Notes under the pieces: generated by a model
What the model was told of the DNA's origin: nothing
The model's database searches: none
The model's input: the letters and a program-made list of their open reading frames with translations, nothing else
Shown: in pieces, positions 1-9,014 of the stretch
Layout: each line of letters begins with the position of its first letter
Position numbering within the stretch: position 1 is the stretch's first letter
Translations under genes and position numbers: made by a program
NCBI GenBank assembly: GCA_963972425.1
Contig: CAXAUF010000003.1
Coordinates: 1 to 64,000 of the forward strand
Direction: 5' to 3'
DNA length: 64,000 bases
Origin: Algorimicrobium sp002414705
GTDB taxonomy: Bacteria > Bacteroidota > Bacteroidia > Flavobacteriales > Flavobacteriaceae

Positions 1-100
1 AAAAGGTGGTGTAGTTAAGAAAACGCGTAGTACTACCAAAAAGAAAAGCATAGACGGTATTGCAATGCGCGGTAAAACCAGAGCAACACGGAGTAGGTAG
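1..100 (+). CDS. C-terminal fragment of an unrecognised basic protein
   Basis: An open frame runs in from the window edge and stops at TAG 98-100. About 32 residues are visible, very rich in Lys and Arg, with a tail reading SIDGIAMRGKTRATRSR. The gene starts outside the window, so its function cannot be judged. A basic low-complexity tail like this could be a nucleic-acid-binding or flexible C-terminus. The next clear gene begins 105 bases downstream on the same strand. Confidence 0.45.
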   Translation, partial: KGGVVKKTRSTTKKKSIDGIAMRGKTRATRSR

Positions 101-104
101 CATA

Positions 105-281
105 ATGGGTATTGTTCTTGGAGCAAAAATAGCTAAAAAAATAAAAAATGCTATTCCCAATGAAAAAGTAGAAAAATTTTTAAAGAATCATGGATTTTCA
201 AAACATGAAAAAGGCCTTGTTTTTACTTGGATTTTTAGGTCTCGGATTTTTAAGTTTCTCACAACAGTCCTACACTATTAA
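105..281 (+). CDS. Possible small ORF (58 aa), doubtful
   Basis: This short frame starts MGIVLGAKIAKKIKNAIPNE and looks protein-like in its first 40 residues. Its 3' half overlaps the signal-peptide region of the next gene (205) in another frame, where its sequence becomes an ordinary frame shadow. It may be a small basic protein, a fragment of a decayed gene, or chance. No family is recognised. Confidence 0.2.
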   Translation: MGIVLGAKIAKKIKNAIPNEKVEKFLKNHGFSKHEKGLVFTWIFRSRIFKFLTTVLHY

Positions 282-1080
282 TAATGAAACCATAGAGTTA
301 AAAACCGCTATTGAAGGAAATCTAGATTTACTTTGGACTATTGACAATGGCACATATCGTTATTTTGTAAGAACAGAATCTGGTAATATCCAGGAATTGG
401 TTAACACCAAAGATGGTGACACCCGAAAATATCAAGAAGAATATAAAACTGTTTTAAAAAACCTAACAGAAGGTTATGGTGTTTCTACCGAAAACGTAAA
501 TCTAACCTTATACAGTTTAGAAAACTTTTTTAATACCTACAACGCCACAACCGATTTAAACTATAATTTTGAACCTCGCGCTAAACTTCAAACCCGTTTA
601 GGTGCTTTTGGTGGTATTACCAATCAGCCCTTGGTAGAAAATCCAAACAATACTAGCGTGCCGTTTTTTGGATTAGAATTTGAATTTTTTGAAGCTACTA
701 GATTACAACGTCATGCACTATTTTTCCATTTCAGACACGCTTTAGAAGCTGATGATTTTAAATACACAGCCACACAAATTGCCATTGGTTACCGTTATCG
801 ATTTATTAATAAAGACCGTTTTAATGTGTATGGTAATTTAAAACTGGTGACTTATGACTTTGGACAGGCAACTTACACATCTAGTATTCCCGGAGTTGAG
901 ACTTATGATGAATCCTTCTCAAATATTGATGTGCCTTTTATTCTTGGTTTTGGAGCTGATTTTCGTGTCACCAAAAATGGTTTTATCACCTTTGCATATC
1001 ATGATATTTATGCCCTATTTACTGATAATAGTGATAATTTTCCTATTGATTTTACTCTAGGCTTTAAAATGAATTTATAG
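205..1080 (+). CDS. Exported, probable outer-membrane beta-barrel protein of unknown function
   Basis: The ATG at 205 is preferred over one at 190 because it begins a clean signal peptide (MKKALFLLGFLGLGFLSFS, then QQS). The mature part has about 270 residues. Its second half is rich in alternating aromatic and polar strands (for example IAIGYRYRF, VYGNLKLVTY, FITFAYHDIYALF) and it ends in FTLGFKMNL, with the terminal hydrophobic pattern of outer-membrane barrels. No named family is recognised. Its stop overlaps the GTG start of the next gene by one base, so the two are probably translationally coupled. Confidence 0.6.
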   Translation: MKKALFLLGFLGLGFLSFSQQSYTINNETIELKTAIEGNLDLLWTIDNGTYRYFVRTESGNIQELVNTKDGDTRKYQEEYKTVLKNLTEGYGVSTENVNLTLYSLENFFNTYNATTDLNYNFEPRAKLQTRLGAFGGITNQPLVENPNNTSVPFFGLEFEFFEATRLQRHALFFHFRHALEADDFKYTATQIAIGYRYRFINKDRFNVYGNLKLVTYDFGQATYTSSIPGVETYDESFSNIDVPFILGFGADFRVTKNGFITFAYHDIYALFTDNSDNFPIDFTLGFKMNL

Positions 1081-1811
1081 TGCGTTTAGACCAAACATCC
1101 AATCCAGCTTTCTCCAACTATTTTTGGGATGATGATAACACATCATCTAAAAAAATGACGGTTACTGGTATCCTTATTAAATCGGTTTTCTGTATTGCAA
1201 TTGTTGCAGCAATTACAGTGGCTATTTGGTATTATTACAGCAATGGAAATAACATAAAATGGTTTACTTTAGGAGGCATGATTACAGCTATTGTTATTAG
1301 TTTAATCATTTCTGTTAGGCAACATTGGGCTAAAATTTTAGTACCACTTTATGCTATAGCCAAGGGTTTTTTTCTTGGTGGCATTACCAGTTATGCACAA
1401 GCGCAATTTCCTAATTTACCGTTTCAGGCAATTGGTGTTACAATCGTCACTTTTTTCGTTGTGTTAACACTTTATCAAACGCGTATTATTGTGGTGACAA
1501 AAAAACTACGAAGTATCATTATAACAGCTTGTACAGCCATTTTTGTGACGTATCTTATTTCATGGATATTGAGTTTCTTCGGTATAAAAAGTTTTCTTTG
1601 GGGAACATCATGGCTTGCTATTGGCTTTAATGTGGTAGCTGCCGTTTTTGCATCATTAGCCTTACTTTTGGATTTCGATTATATTGAACGTCATAAAAAT
1701 AAAGCACCAAAGGAAAAAGAATGGCTAGCAACTTGGGGATTATTGGTAACATTAATATGGTTGTATGCAGAAATATTACGACTCATGCGAAAGCTGGCTA
1801 TTCGGTTTTAA
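1080..1811 (+). CDS. Bax inhibitor-1/YccA family membrane protein
   Basis: This 243-residue protein has about seven hydrophobic segments and matches the YccA-like branch of the Bax inhibitor-1 (TMBIM) family: an N-terminal NPAFS motif, then MTVTGILIKS before the first helix, and a late acidic DFDYIE segment. These proteins are inner-membrane proteins linked to FtsH-dependent quality control or ion leak; the role here is inferred from the family. The GTG start at 1080 is kept because the NPAFS block lies upstream of the first internal ATG (1155). The start overlaps the upstream TAG as TAGTG. Confidence 0.85.
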   Translation: MRLDQTSNPAFSNYFWDDDNTSSKKMTVTGILIKSVFCIAIVAAITVAIWYYYSNGNNIKWFTLGGMITAIVISLIISVRQHWAKILVPLYAIAKGFFLGGITSYAQAQFPNLPFQAIGVTIVTFFVVLTLYQTRIIVVTKKLRSIIITACTAIFVTYLISWILSFFGIKSFLWGTSWLAIGFNVVAAVFASLALLLDFDYIERHKNKAPKEKEWLATWGLLVTLIWLYAEILRLMRKLAIRF

Positions 1812-1814
1812 TTT

Positions 1815-2291
1815 TTAATTAACCTGAATAATCACAGGTAGTGTAAAAGCCGTTTTAACCTGCTGACTACGTCTAATAGCTGGATAAATTTTCGGTAATG
1901 AATCCACACTCTTATGAAGTAATTCTTTAATATTTGGAATTTCTTGAAGCGTTAAAGAATCGGCTTTAATGGTCATAAGTGAAAGTAAACCTACTTTTGA
2001 AATTTCAAAATTCATGTAAACTGTATCATGAATATCCTGCTTTACAATAAGCGTATCCTGTTGGAGTTTTTGTGTAATAATTTGGGTTAATGTATTTTGA
2101 AAACAGTCTTTTTTTTCTTCTTTTGAAGCGTTTTCGTCACAGCTTTCAAACATAGGATATTCATCCACGTCATTCCAATTAAACGTCATCAATTCATTCT
2201 CCAGAATAACGTCCGACGATGTTTTTTTTACATCGAAATAATTACAGGAGTTAACCAACAAACACATTAAAATAAAATACAGCTGTTTCAT
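1815..2291 (-). CDS. Lipoprotein with a TonB-C-like domain
   Basis: The N-terminus MKQLYFILMCLLVNSC is a lipoprotein signal with a lipobox Cys16. The rest includes YPMFESC followed by a Cys-containing KKDCFQNTLTQIITQKL stretch, the same pattern as the C-terminal module of the M56 protein encoded upstream (VPVFPGCE...KKNCMNTKLNAFI). That module resembles the TonB C-terminal domain used in many Bacteroidota envelope proteins. It is the last gene of a leftward group with a TPR protein, the M56 protease and a BlaI-type repressor. The function is unknown; a role in the same envelope-stress response is inferred from context. Confidence 0.6.
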   Translation of the reverse strand: MKQLYFILMCLLVNSCNYFDVKKTSSDVILENELMTFNWNDVDEYPMFESCDENASKEEKKDCFQNTLTQIITQKLQQDTLIVKQDIHDTVYMNFEISKVGLLSLMTIKADSLTLQEIPNIKELLHKSVDSLPKIYPAIRRSQQVKTAFTLPVIIQVN

Positions 2292-2330
2292 AGGTTTTTA
2301 TGAACCCGAAAAATACAATATTTTTATATT

Positions 2331-3464
2331 TTAATCTGTATTCATAAATTTTTCTTGCTTCAATTCACTCAACCTACTTTTTACTTTATATGAAAATGGG
2401 CTTTCGGGATATTTTGCCATAAAATCTTCATAAAGTTTTATTCTTGTATCAATATCTTTATAAAAATCGTCTTTGGTATATACTAAAAAAAAAGCAGCGT
2501 ACATATTATTAGGGTTTTCAACTAACGCTTTTTCAAACGACTGAATGGCGGCTTGGTGCTTTTTTTGATGATTTTGTATGGTGCCTAAATTCATATATTC
2601 CGAATCCAACGGTAAATCCGCTAACTCAAGTGCTTTGCTGACGTAATTTTCTGCTTGTTTATAGTCGCTTACTCTTGTAAATAAAGAACCCAAAATATAA
2701 TTATTATCTATGTTTCTTGGCTCTTTGGCTAATGCCAATTTTTGTTGTTCAATGGCCTTTTCAACTTCTGAAATTTCGGAATACGAAAAGCTTAACTTTT
2801 CATGTAAAAATTGGGAGTCCTCACCCAATGTCAATAATTTTTCAAACCAAACTGCTGCTGTTTTGTAGTCCTTTTTCCAATAATAATTTTGCGCTTTCAA
2901 ACTAATGAGTTCCAAATTGTTCTCGTATGTTTTTAAACCGATATCTATAAAGTAATCTACCGAATCAAACTCACGTTTTTGTAAGTGTCGTTTTGCTAAT
3001 TTAAAAATGGCTTTTTGATGTCCTGAATCTAAATTAAAGCTGGTTTTAAATTCTGATAAAGCTGAAGAATCTCGTAATTGCTCATACACTAATCCTAATT
3101 CATAATGGTAGTTTGGATGTTGTGAATCTGTTGCTATTAGTTGTTTAAAAACTGATGATGCGGTTTGAAAATTTCTCGTTTTAGATAACAATTTAGCATA
3201 TTCGTATTTTAATAAGGCATTATCGGGATCTGCTTGAATACTGCGTTGGTAAAAGTTTAAAGCTTCGTCATAGTTCCCAATAGCTGTATAGGATTGCGCT
3301 AATTTATAAGAAATAGCATCAACATTTTTATAGGTTTTGTAGACTTTAATAGCTTCAGAATAATTACCATTAGCTAACAAACTATCTGCAACATTTAAAA
3401 CCGAAGGTTGCGCTTCGGTTTTAAAAAAAGTGAGTATTAAAATTATAAGAATGCCTCTACTCAT
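2331..3464 (-). CDS. Exported TPR-repeat protein
   Basis: This 377-residue protein has a short signal peptide (MSRGILIILILTFFKTEAQ) followed by about nine tetratricopeptide repeats, with typical positions such as YKLAQSYTAIGNYDEALNFY and YHYELGLVYEQLRD. TPR arrays are protein-binding scaffolds. Its start overlaps the end of the M56 protease gene by eight bases, so it is almost certainly in that operon. It may pair with the BlaR1-like sensor or with the downstream lipoprotein; no enzymatic motif is visible. Confidence 0.8.
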   Translation of the reverse strand: MSRGILIILILTFFKTEAQPSVLNVADSLLANGNYSEAIKVYKTYKNVDAISYKLAQSYTAIGNYDEALNFYQRSIQADPDNALLKYEYAKLLSKTRNFQTASSVFKQLIATDSQHPNYHYELGLVYEQLRDSSALSEFKTSFNLDSGHQKAIFKLAKRHLQKREFDSVDYFIDIGLKTYENNLELISLKAQNYYWKKDYKTAAVWFEKLLTLGEDSQFLHEKLSFSYSEISEVEKAIEQQKLALAKEPRNIDNNYILGSLFTRVSDYKQAENYVSKALELADLPLDSEYMNLGTIQNHQKKHQAAIQSFEKALVENPNNMYAAFFLVYTKDDFYKDIDTRIKLYEDFMAKYPESPFSYKVKSRLSELKQEKFMNTD

Positions 3465-4944
3465 TTACTTTAAATTTTATGGGCAAATAGTAAGGCACAG
3501 TTACTTTTTTTCCTCTCTGCTCTCCTGGGATTAAATTAGGAATCATGCTAATAACACGTTTGGCTTCTGCCTCTAATTCAGGATGAGGCGCTCGAACTTT
3601 AATATCAACAATCTTTCCAGATGTATTTATTTTAAAGAATGACCTAATATGAACATCACCATCAAGATTTAATGAGCTAGCTAATTCCGTGTTGAAATTT
3701 CGACCAATAAAAGCATTTAACTTTGTATTCATGCAATTTTTCTTTTCGGCATTGGTTATACCACTTTCACATCCAGGAAAAACAGGAACCTGTTCAATTA
3801 ATGCAAAAGGCACCTCTGAATCAGATCCGAATGACTCTTGTTCTACCACTTCAATAACTTCACCATTTCGATCTTGCTTTTCGGTTTTTGATTGTTCTTC
3901 GACAACTTCAATAATACCGTCACTCTCATGAGTTTTCAAAGCGTTGATAAAAATACTTTGTAAAGCTGTTTTCTCGGCATCTGTTAATTCACCTTTCGCT
4001 TCAATAGAACTCTTTAAAAGTTCTATTTGAGCTTGAACGGTTAATTCCTGTTCTACAACTTCAGGTTGTGTGGCTTCTTCAGAACATGATGAATATACCA
4101 ACATGCCTAAAACCATAGGGATTAATAAAGCGTACTTGATGAGTTGTACTTGTTTTGATTTTGTTTTTTGTAACATAATAATTCGTTTTTTGATTAATGA
4201 TTGTTTGAAAAATGGATTGATGAATGATACCTGATTCGTATCGAAAATTTGTGCTAATAGATTTTCATAATATTGCTTTTTGTTGTGTTTCACAGCTTGA
4301 GAATCTGCTATAAATTCATGTAAATCTGCCATACGGCTTTGAAACATGTAGACGAGTGGATTAAACCAAAATACCATTCGAAGTATTTCAAAAAACAGCA
4401 AATCCCACGTATGTTTTTGCTTCACATGAACAAGCTCGTGTTTTATTATTTGTTTGCGTTCGGTTTCTTTTATGTTCTCACCTAAAAACACATAGTTGAA
4501 AAAAGAAAATGCTAACATACTTTTTAAAATCCGCACAAAATAAACAGAACCTTCCTTTTGCTTGGGATTGTCATACGTCAGCTTTATAATTTTAATTAAA
4601 CGCATGATAAAGAATAAAATAGCTAGACCACTTCCAATTACTAAAACCAATGAGAAATACCATAGAAAACTGTGCGATGTGTTGCTTCCACTAATGACCA
4701 CTTCTTCTAAAAAGATTGTATTTGGTGTTTGGGACAAAATTTGTGGCAACCTGACCATAAAATCTTGTGGAACAGCCTCTTTAAAACCTGCTACTTTAAT
4801 AAATGGCAACACAACCGAAAGTGCTACCGTTACTAATAAATACGCACGATTCCAGTTAAAAAACGTTTCTTTCTTTAAAAACACATCATAAATGAGTAAG
4901 AAAAATAACTGAAACGCAATGATTTGAATTATATAGTGTATCAT
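3457..4944 (-). CDS. M56 family (BlaR1-like) membrane metallopeptidase with TonB-C-like tail
   Basis: The N-terminal half is a membrane domain with about four hydrophobic helices and the zinc motif HELVH (residues 169-173) in KHELVHVKQKHTWD, typical of peptidase family M56 (BlaR1/MecR1). After a further membrane helix and a Ser-Cys-rich turn near residue 285 comes an acidic linker. The C-terminus (about 390-495) is TonB-C-like: VPVFPGCE, then GKIVDIKVRAPHPELEAEAKRVI and a proline-rich end. Classical BlaR1 ends in a beta-lactam-binding domain; here it is replaced, so the ligand is probably not a beta-lactam. ATGA overlaps with the BlaI-type gene (4941-4944) and an 8-bp overlap with the TPR gene mark an operon. 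Confidence 0.88.
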   Translation of the reverse strand: MIHYIIQIIAFQLFFLLIYDVFLKKETFFNWNRAYLLVTVALSVVLPFIKVAGFKEAVPQDFMVRLPQILSQTPNTIFLEEVVISGSNTSHSFLWYFSLVLVIGSGLAILFFIMRLIKIIKLTYDNPKQKEGSVYFVRILKSMLAFSFFNYVFLGENIKETERKQIIKHELVHVKQKHTWDLLFFEILRMVFWFNPLVYMFQSRMADLHEFIADSQAVKHNKKQYYENLLAQIFDTNQVSFINPFFKQSLIKKRIIMLQKTKSKQVQLIKYALLIPMVLGMLVYSSCSEEATQPEVVEQELTVQAQIELLKSSIEAKGELTDAEKTALQSIFINALKTHESDGIIEVVEEQSKTEKQDRNGEVIEVVEQESFGSDSEVPFALIEQVPVFPGCESGITNAEKKNCMNTKLNAFIGRNFNTELASSLNLDGDVHIRSFFKINTSGKIVDIKVRAPHPELEAEAKRVISMIPNLIPGEQRGKKVTVPYYLPIKFKVNE

Positions 4945-5315
4945 GATTTTTCGTCTTTATGAATCTCTTTTAATACAGATTCTAATTCTTGCAAACTGAT
5001 ATCATTTTTCTTCATGAAAAAGGACACCATACTTTTAAATGAGCCTTGAAAATAATTATCAACTAACACGTTTATGCTCTGATTGCTATAATCTTGCTTT
5101 TTTACTAATGGGTAATAAATATGTCCCTTTCCTTGTTTTTCATAATCCACAAATCCCTTACTTTCTAAAATACGCACAATGGTAGAAACCGTATTATAAG
5201 CAGGTTTTGGCTTTGGCAGTTGCGCAATAATTTGTTTTACTGCTGCTTTTTCTAATTGCCATAATACTTGCATTATTTCTTCTTCGGCTTTGGTTAATTG
5301 CTTTTTTTGGATCAT
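4941..5315 (-). CDS. BlaI/MecI/CopY family transcriptional repressor
   Basis: This 124-residue protein starts with LTKAEEEIMQVLWQLEKA and carries the winged-helix core typical of BlaI/MecI/CopY (KPKPAYNTVSTIVRILESKG, GFVDYEKQGKGHIYYPL). The family binds DNA as a dimer and is inactivated when its M56 partner is activated. The partner gene overlaps its stop codon. Just upstream (5337-5400) lies a cluster of AACTA/TAGTT inverted repeats, the obvious candidate operator for autorepression. Confidence 0.92.
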   Translation of the reverse strand: MIQKKQLTKAEEEIMQVLWQLEKAAVKQIIAQLPKPKPAYNTVSTIVRILESKGFVDYEKQGKGHIYYPLVKKQDYSNQSINVLVDNYFQGSFKSMVSFFMKKNDISLQELESVLKEIHKDEKS

Positions 5316-5336
5316 GACTTTTATTGCGAATTATTT

Positions 5337-5400
5337 TTTAACTAAACTTTTAGTTAAACAAATATAACTAATTATTTAGTTTAAACTAATTTTATAGTTA
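5337..5400. promoter_or_regulatory. Cluster of palindromic operator-like sites upstream of the BlaI-type gene
   Basis: Two strong inverted repeats are visible: TTTAACTAAA/TTTAGTTAAA (5337-5346 and 5349-5358, 2-bp spacer) and the perfect palindrome TTAGTTTAAACTAA (5376-5389). Weaker AACTA...TAGTT pairings join neighbouring half-sites at 5366-5381 and 5384-5399. BlaI-family repressors bind short dyads upstream of their own gene, so this is read as the autoregulatory operator. It also lies about 50-110 bp upstream of the divergent DUF456 gene. Confidence 0.65.
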
Positions 5401-5447
5401 ATAACTTGTAACATTCTTTAAGTATCTTCGTCTAACAGGAAACATTT

Positions 5448-5957
5448 ATGGATATTATATTAGTTGTTTTAGGGTTTGTTTTTATGCTGATTGGTATAGC
5501 TGGTAGCTTTTTACCCATTTTACCCGGACCTCCATTAAGTTGGATTGGCTTACTGATTCTTTATTTAACAAAGGCAGTCCCAAATGACTGGTGGTTTTTA
5601 GGGATTACTTTAGCTGTTGCTTTAATTGTTTTTGCATTGGATTACATTATTCCGGCAATGGGAACCAAACGTTTTGGCGGTAGTAAAAAGGGTGTCATTG
5701 GCACCACATTGGGACTTATTGTTGCAATTATATTTCCAATATTTGGTCCTTTTGGTATTATTATCTGGCCCTTTCTTGGCGCATTTATTGGCGAAATGAT
5801 AAATAAAGCGGATTCCAAAATTGCTATTAAAGCTGCATTTGGTTCATTTTTAGGCTTTTTAGCAGGAACTTTTATCAAGTTTATTGTGGCAATTGTGTAT
5901 TTGGGCTTCTTTTTATCTACTGTCTGGGAATATAAAGCTCATATTTTTTCTTTCTAA
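5448..5957 (+). CDS. DUF456 domain membrane protein
   Basis: This 169-residue protein is almost entirely hydrophobic, with Gly- and Pro-rich helices in the DUF456 pattern: LIGIAGSFLPILPGPPLSWIG at the start, an ALDYIIPAMGTKRFGGSKKG loop, then FGPFGIIIWPFLGAFIGE. It has about five membrane segments. The molecular role of DUF456 is unknown. It is divergent from the BlaI operon and may share its operators. No partner gene follows. Confidence 0.88.
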   Translation: MDIILVVLGFVFMLIGIAGSFLPILPGPPLSWIGLLILYLTKAVPNDWWFLGITLAVALIVFALDYIIPAMGTKRFGGSKKGVIGTTLGLIVAIIFPIFGPFGIIIWPFLGAFIGEMINKADSKIAIKAAFGSFLGFLAGTFIKFIVAIVYLGFFLSTVWEYKAHIFSF

Positions 5958-5965
5958 AAAGAAGA

Positions 5966-6009
5966 AACCTCATGGCTTCCAATTTAAAAAAATGAAAAAC
6001 CACGAGGTT
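5966..6009. repeat. Hairpin downstream of the DUF456 gene
   Basis: AACCTCATGG (5966-5975) and CCACGAGGTT (6000-6009) are complementary with one mismatch around a 24-base loop. The hairpin begins about nine bases after the DUF456 stop. It lacks a clear T run, so it may be a weak terminator or an mRNA-end stabiliser. Confidence 0.35.
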
Positions 6010-6095
6010 AGTGTAAATGCTATTTATTCAACAAATTTATTTTATGAGGGATTAATTTGTCGTTGATATTCAAATGTAGTTATAACAAATAACTT

Positions 6096-6155
6096 TTTGC
6101 TGTGGCAAAACCGTAACACCATTACGGAAAAACCGTAATTACTAGTCACAGCAAA
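6096..6155. terminator. Long inverted repeat between convergent genes
   Basis: TTTGCTGTG (6096-6104) pairs with CACAGCAAA (6147-6155). Inside lie CCGTAA (6111), TTACGG (6122) and CCGTAA (6133), which give a second, alternative stem. It sits between the convergent DUF456 and response-regulator genes and so probably acts as a transcription-end structure. It has no strong T tract. Confidence 0.35.
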
Positions 6156-6215
6156 GCATATCAGACCAAAAATAATTTAATAAAAATGCTTATTTAACAC
6201 AATATGCTATAAAAT

Positions 6216-6890
6216 TTATATGAATCCTGCCTTTTTTGCAACAGCTAGCAGGTTCTCGTCATTACTATTTTCCACTTCAAAAATAATTTTCAACTGCTTT
6301 TTACGCTTTTCAATGGCACTTAAAGATATTTCAAAATGGTCTTTTAAACTTTTTGTTCGGATACCTTGTGATAAAAGATAGAGTATTTTTCTGTCAATAT
6401 CATCTAAATTAATATCGTCGGTAATAGTTTTTCGGATGGTAGTGCTTACCGTTGCACTGTAAAAAGGCGGCTTGAAAAGTACGGCTTGAAACGCACTAGC
6501 AAGTTCGCGAGATGTTAAATCGCTTTTAATTAAAAAGCCTTCCGGATCAATATCCTTTATAATATGATGTATTCTATAAGGCTCATTAAACATGGTGAGC
6601 ATAATTATTTTTGCACTTGGCATAATACGTCTGGCATATTTTGCTAAATCCTCGCCAGATGTAAATCCTCCATCTTCTGAAGGAGGCAGACTAATATCCA
6701 TAAACAAAACATGATAGGGTAATTCCTTGTCAACTGCTTTTTTCATAAAATCAATAGACTGATCGCAGGTATTGGCAATGTCTATTTGTAATATTTGATT
6801 TTCTTTTTTGGTAGCAAGTAATGTATTTTGATACCCTTCAATAATAATTGGGTGGTCATCTGTCATTAGTATGCGAATAGTTTCTTCCAT
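6216..6890 (-). CDS. NarL/LuxR-type response regulator
   Basis: This 224-residue protein has an N-terminal receiver domain with acidic pair D11-D12, phosphoacceptor D65 in LFMDISLP, T99 and K122. A C-terminal LuxR-like helix-turn-helix follows (DIDRKILYLLSQGIRTKSLK...SAIEKRKKQL). The insertion SEDGGFTSGE after D65 lengthens the loop compared with typical NarL receivers. The gene starts seven bases after the stop of the TPR sensor kinase, so the two form a two-component pair. Confidence 0.9.
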   Translation of the reverse strand: MEETIRILMTDDHPIIIEGYQNTLLATKKENQILQIDIANTCDQSIDFMKKAVDKELPYHVLFMDISLPPSEDGGFTSGEDLAKYARRIMPSAKIIMLTMFNEPYRIHHIIKDIDPEGFLIKSDLTSRELASAFQAVLFKPPFYSATVSTTIRKTITDDINLDDIDRKILYLLSQGIRTKSLKDHFEISLSAIEKRKKQLKIIFEVENSNDENLLAVAKKAGFI

Positions 6891-6897
6891 AATTAAT

Positions 6898-8922
6898 TTA
6901 GATTGGGATTTTTATGGTAATTGTTGTGCCTTTTTCTTTTTCTGATATGATATTTAATTCACCTTTAAATTCTGAAACTCTTGAATACATGTTTTTTAAT
7001 CCAATGCCCTTTCTGGCTTTTTGGCTATCAAAACCAGAGCCATCATCAATAATTTGCAACCAAATTACATTTTTTTTCAGTTTAAAGCTAATAGCAACCT
7101 GTCTTGCTTGTGCATGTTTATAGATATTTTGAAGCGATTCCTGCAACATTCTATAAATATGAATTTTTGTTTTATTGGAAACATCTTCCCATGAAATTTC
7201 TGAATCGCTATGCAAAGAAAACAACAAACCGTAGGCTTTTGTTTGTGTTTCTACCAAGGTTTCAATAATAGCTGGATATCCAGAATTAGAAATAAAATCG
7301 GTATTTAACTCATGTGATACTTCTCGGATATCTTGCTCAATAATTTTTAGTTCTTGAATATAATTTTCACGGGTCTGTATAGCTTCCTCTGTAGAACTCA
7401 TATTTAAACTATCTAAACTTAAACGTGTTCCAAAAAGACGTCCAAGAATACCATCGTGCAAATCTTGTGAGATACGTTTTTTCTCGTTCGTTCTGGCCTC
7501 GTCTATTTTATCCTGCTGCGTTAACATTAGGTTATAAATTTCCTCATTTGCTTCTTGTTGTTGTTGAACAAGTTTTAATTCTTTATTTCTAGAGCGTTGC
7601 GTAATTATAATATATAATAGAAACGATGTAACAATTAATCCGGCGGATAAAATCATGAGCCATAAGCGTTCACGAGAAATTTGCTTATTTTCAAGTTCTA
7701 CTTGTTCCGTTTCAAATTCTATTCGCGCAAATTTATTGCGAATAGCACGTTCTTTATTAATAAGGCTGTCATTTAAATGAATGTATTGATTTAAATACTC
7801 TACAGATTCTTTTTCATTTTCTATTTTAGATTTTAACAATAATGCATTCAACGTCACATCATGCGTTATGGAAAATTTACCAAGTTTGTAAGCAATATTA
7901 GCATAATTTAAAGCGGAATCCAATATACCTTCATCTAAATAAAATTCGGAAGTATTTAACGCAACAGACATCCGACTTAAATCATTGTCAGTACTATCGC
8001 TAATCCAGTATGCCTCTGATAACATGTTCCTTATGTCTTGTTTATCAAAACTTCCTGCTTTATGCTTTAATATGGCATAATCACCTAAAATAAGGGCGTA
8101 ATTTTCAGGTTCTTGTTTCAGAATATCTTCCTTGATAAATAATTCTTGATAAATTTCTAAAGCTTTATCATATTGTTTCAGCTCTTTATAAATAAGCGCA
8201 AGATTACTTTTGGAATACAATGTATAGAGAAAATTATCCTCAATCATGTTACTAAACGATAAGGCCTTGTTGTGGTATTCAATAGCATTATCAAATAGTT
8301 TTAATTCGTCTGAAGATATAGCTACTAAATTATACATAGCCCATAAGCTATCGTAAATAGCATCGCTTTTTGGTAATTGCATATACAAACGAATAGCTTG
8401 AAACGCATTACTTTCACAACCCACATAATCACGCTCTTCAAATTGAATATTTGCCATGGCTACAACAGCATCAGCCTGATCCTTATTCATATTTAATGTG
8501 TCAAAATATTTTGATGCATTATAATAATACGAATACGAACTATCTACTTGGCGTTTTTGTGAATGATACCAACCCAAAACATTATTAATATAAGCCAATG
8601 CTAATGTATCATTAAGTTTTCTGGCTAATTTCAGATTTTCATGATTTAAATCGTAAAGAGAATCAACCGCAAATTGTCGTAAAAACAATGTGGCTAATTG
8701 ACGTTTTGACTTTAAAATAATAGAATCTTGTTTCGTTATTTTTGAAAACTCTATGGCTTTCTTAATAAAAGCTTGACGCTCATTGAGACCGTAGGAATTG
8801 TTTTCCGACAATACACTGTAATAATTTACACTATCTATAAGCTGATTTTGGGGGATTTGCTGCGCATAGAATATGGAACAAAAAAAGATAAAAAAAAGGA
8901 AAGGTGCATTTTTTAAAAACAT
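6898..8922 (-). CDS. TPR-containing sensor histidine kinase (HisKA_3 type)
   Basis: This 674-residue protein has a signal peptide (ending IFYAQQ), then about 380 residues of tetratricopeptide repeats predicted to be periplasmic, and a membrane helix near 420-440 (LWLMILSAGLIVTSFLLYII). A coiled coil leads into a HisKA_3 dimerisation box with His489 in RISQDLHDGILGRL. The C-terminus is a HATPase_c domain with IIDDGSGFD and KGIGLKNMYSRV. The partner regulator follows directly. The periplasmic TPR array is a plausible peptide- or protein-sensing surface, and a small exported peptide is encoded immediately upstream. Confidence 0.9.
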   Translation of the reverse strand: MFLKNAPFLFFIFFCSIFYAQQIPQNQLIDSVNYYSVLSENNSYGLNERQAFIKKAIEFSKITKQDSIILKSKRQLATLFLRQFAVDSLYDLNHENLKLARKLNDTLALAYINNVLGWYHSQKRQVDSSYSYYYNASKYFDTLNMNKDQADAVVAMANIQFEERDYVGCESNAFQAIRLYMQLPKSDAIYDSLWAMYNLVAISSDELKLFDNAIEYHNKALSFSNMIEDNFLYTLYSKSNLALIYKELKQYDKALEIYQELFIKEDILKQEPENYALILGDYAILKHKAGSFDKQDIRNMLSEAYWISDSTDNDLSRMSVALNTSEFYLDEGILDSALNYANIAYKLGKFSITHDVTLNALLLKSKIENEKESVEYLNQYIHLNDSLINKERAIRNKFARIEFETEQVELENKQISRERLWLMILSAGLIVTSFLLYIIITQRSRNKELKLVQQQQEANEEIYNLMLTQQDKIDEARTNEKKRISQDLHDGILGRLFGTRLSLDSLNMSSTEEAIQTRENYIQELKIIEQDIREVSHELNTDFISNSGYPAIIETLVETQTKAYGLLFSLHSDSEISWEDVSNKTKIHIYRMLQESLQNIYKHAQARQVAISFKLKKNVIWLQIIDDGSGFDSQKARKGIGLKNMYSRVSEFKGELNIISEKEKGTTITIKIPI

Positions 8923-9014
8923 AGCGATACTTCAAATCTTCTCAAATTTAAAATATTTTATAACACTAACAGCCATGTTATCAAGATAAGTCTTTAATTG
9001 ACTAGAAAACAAAG

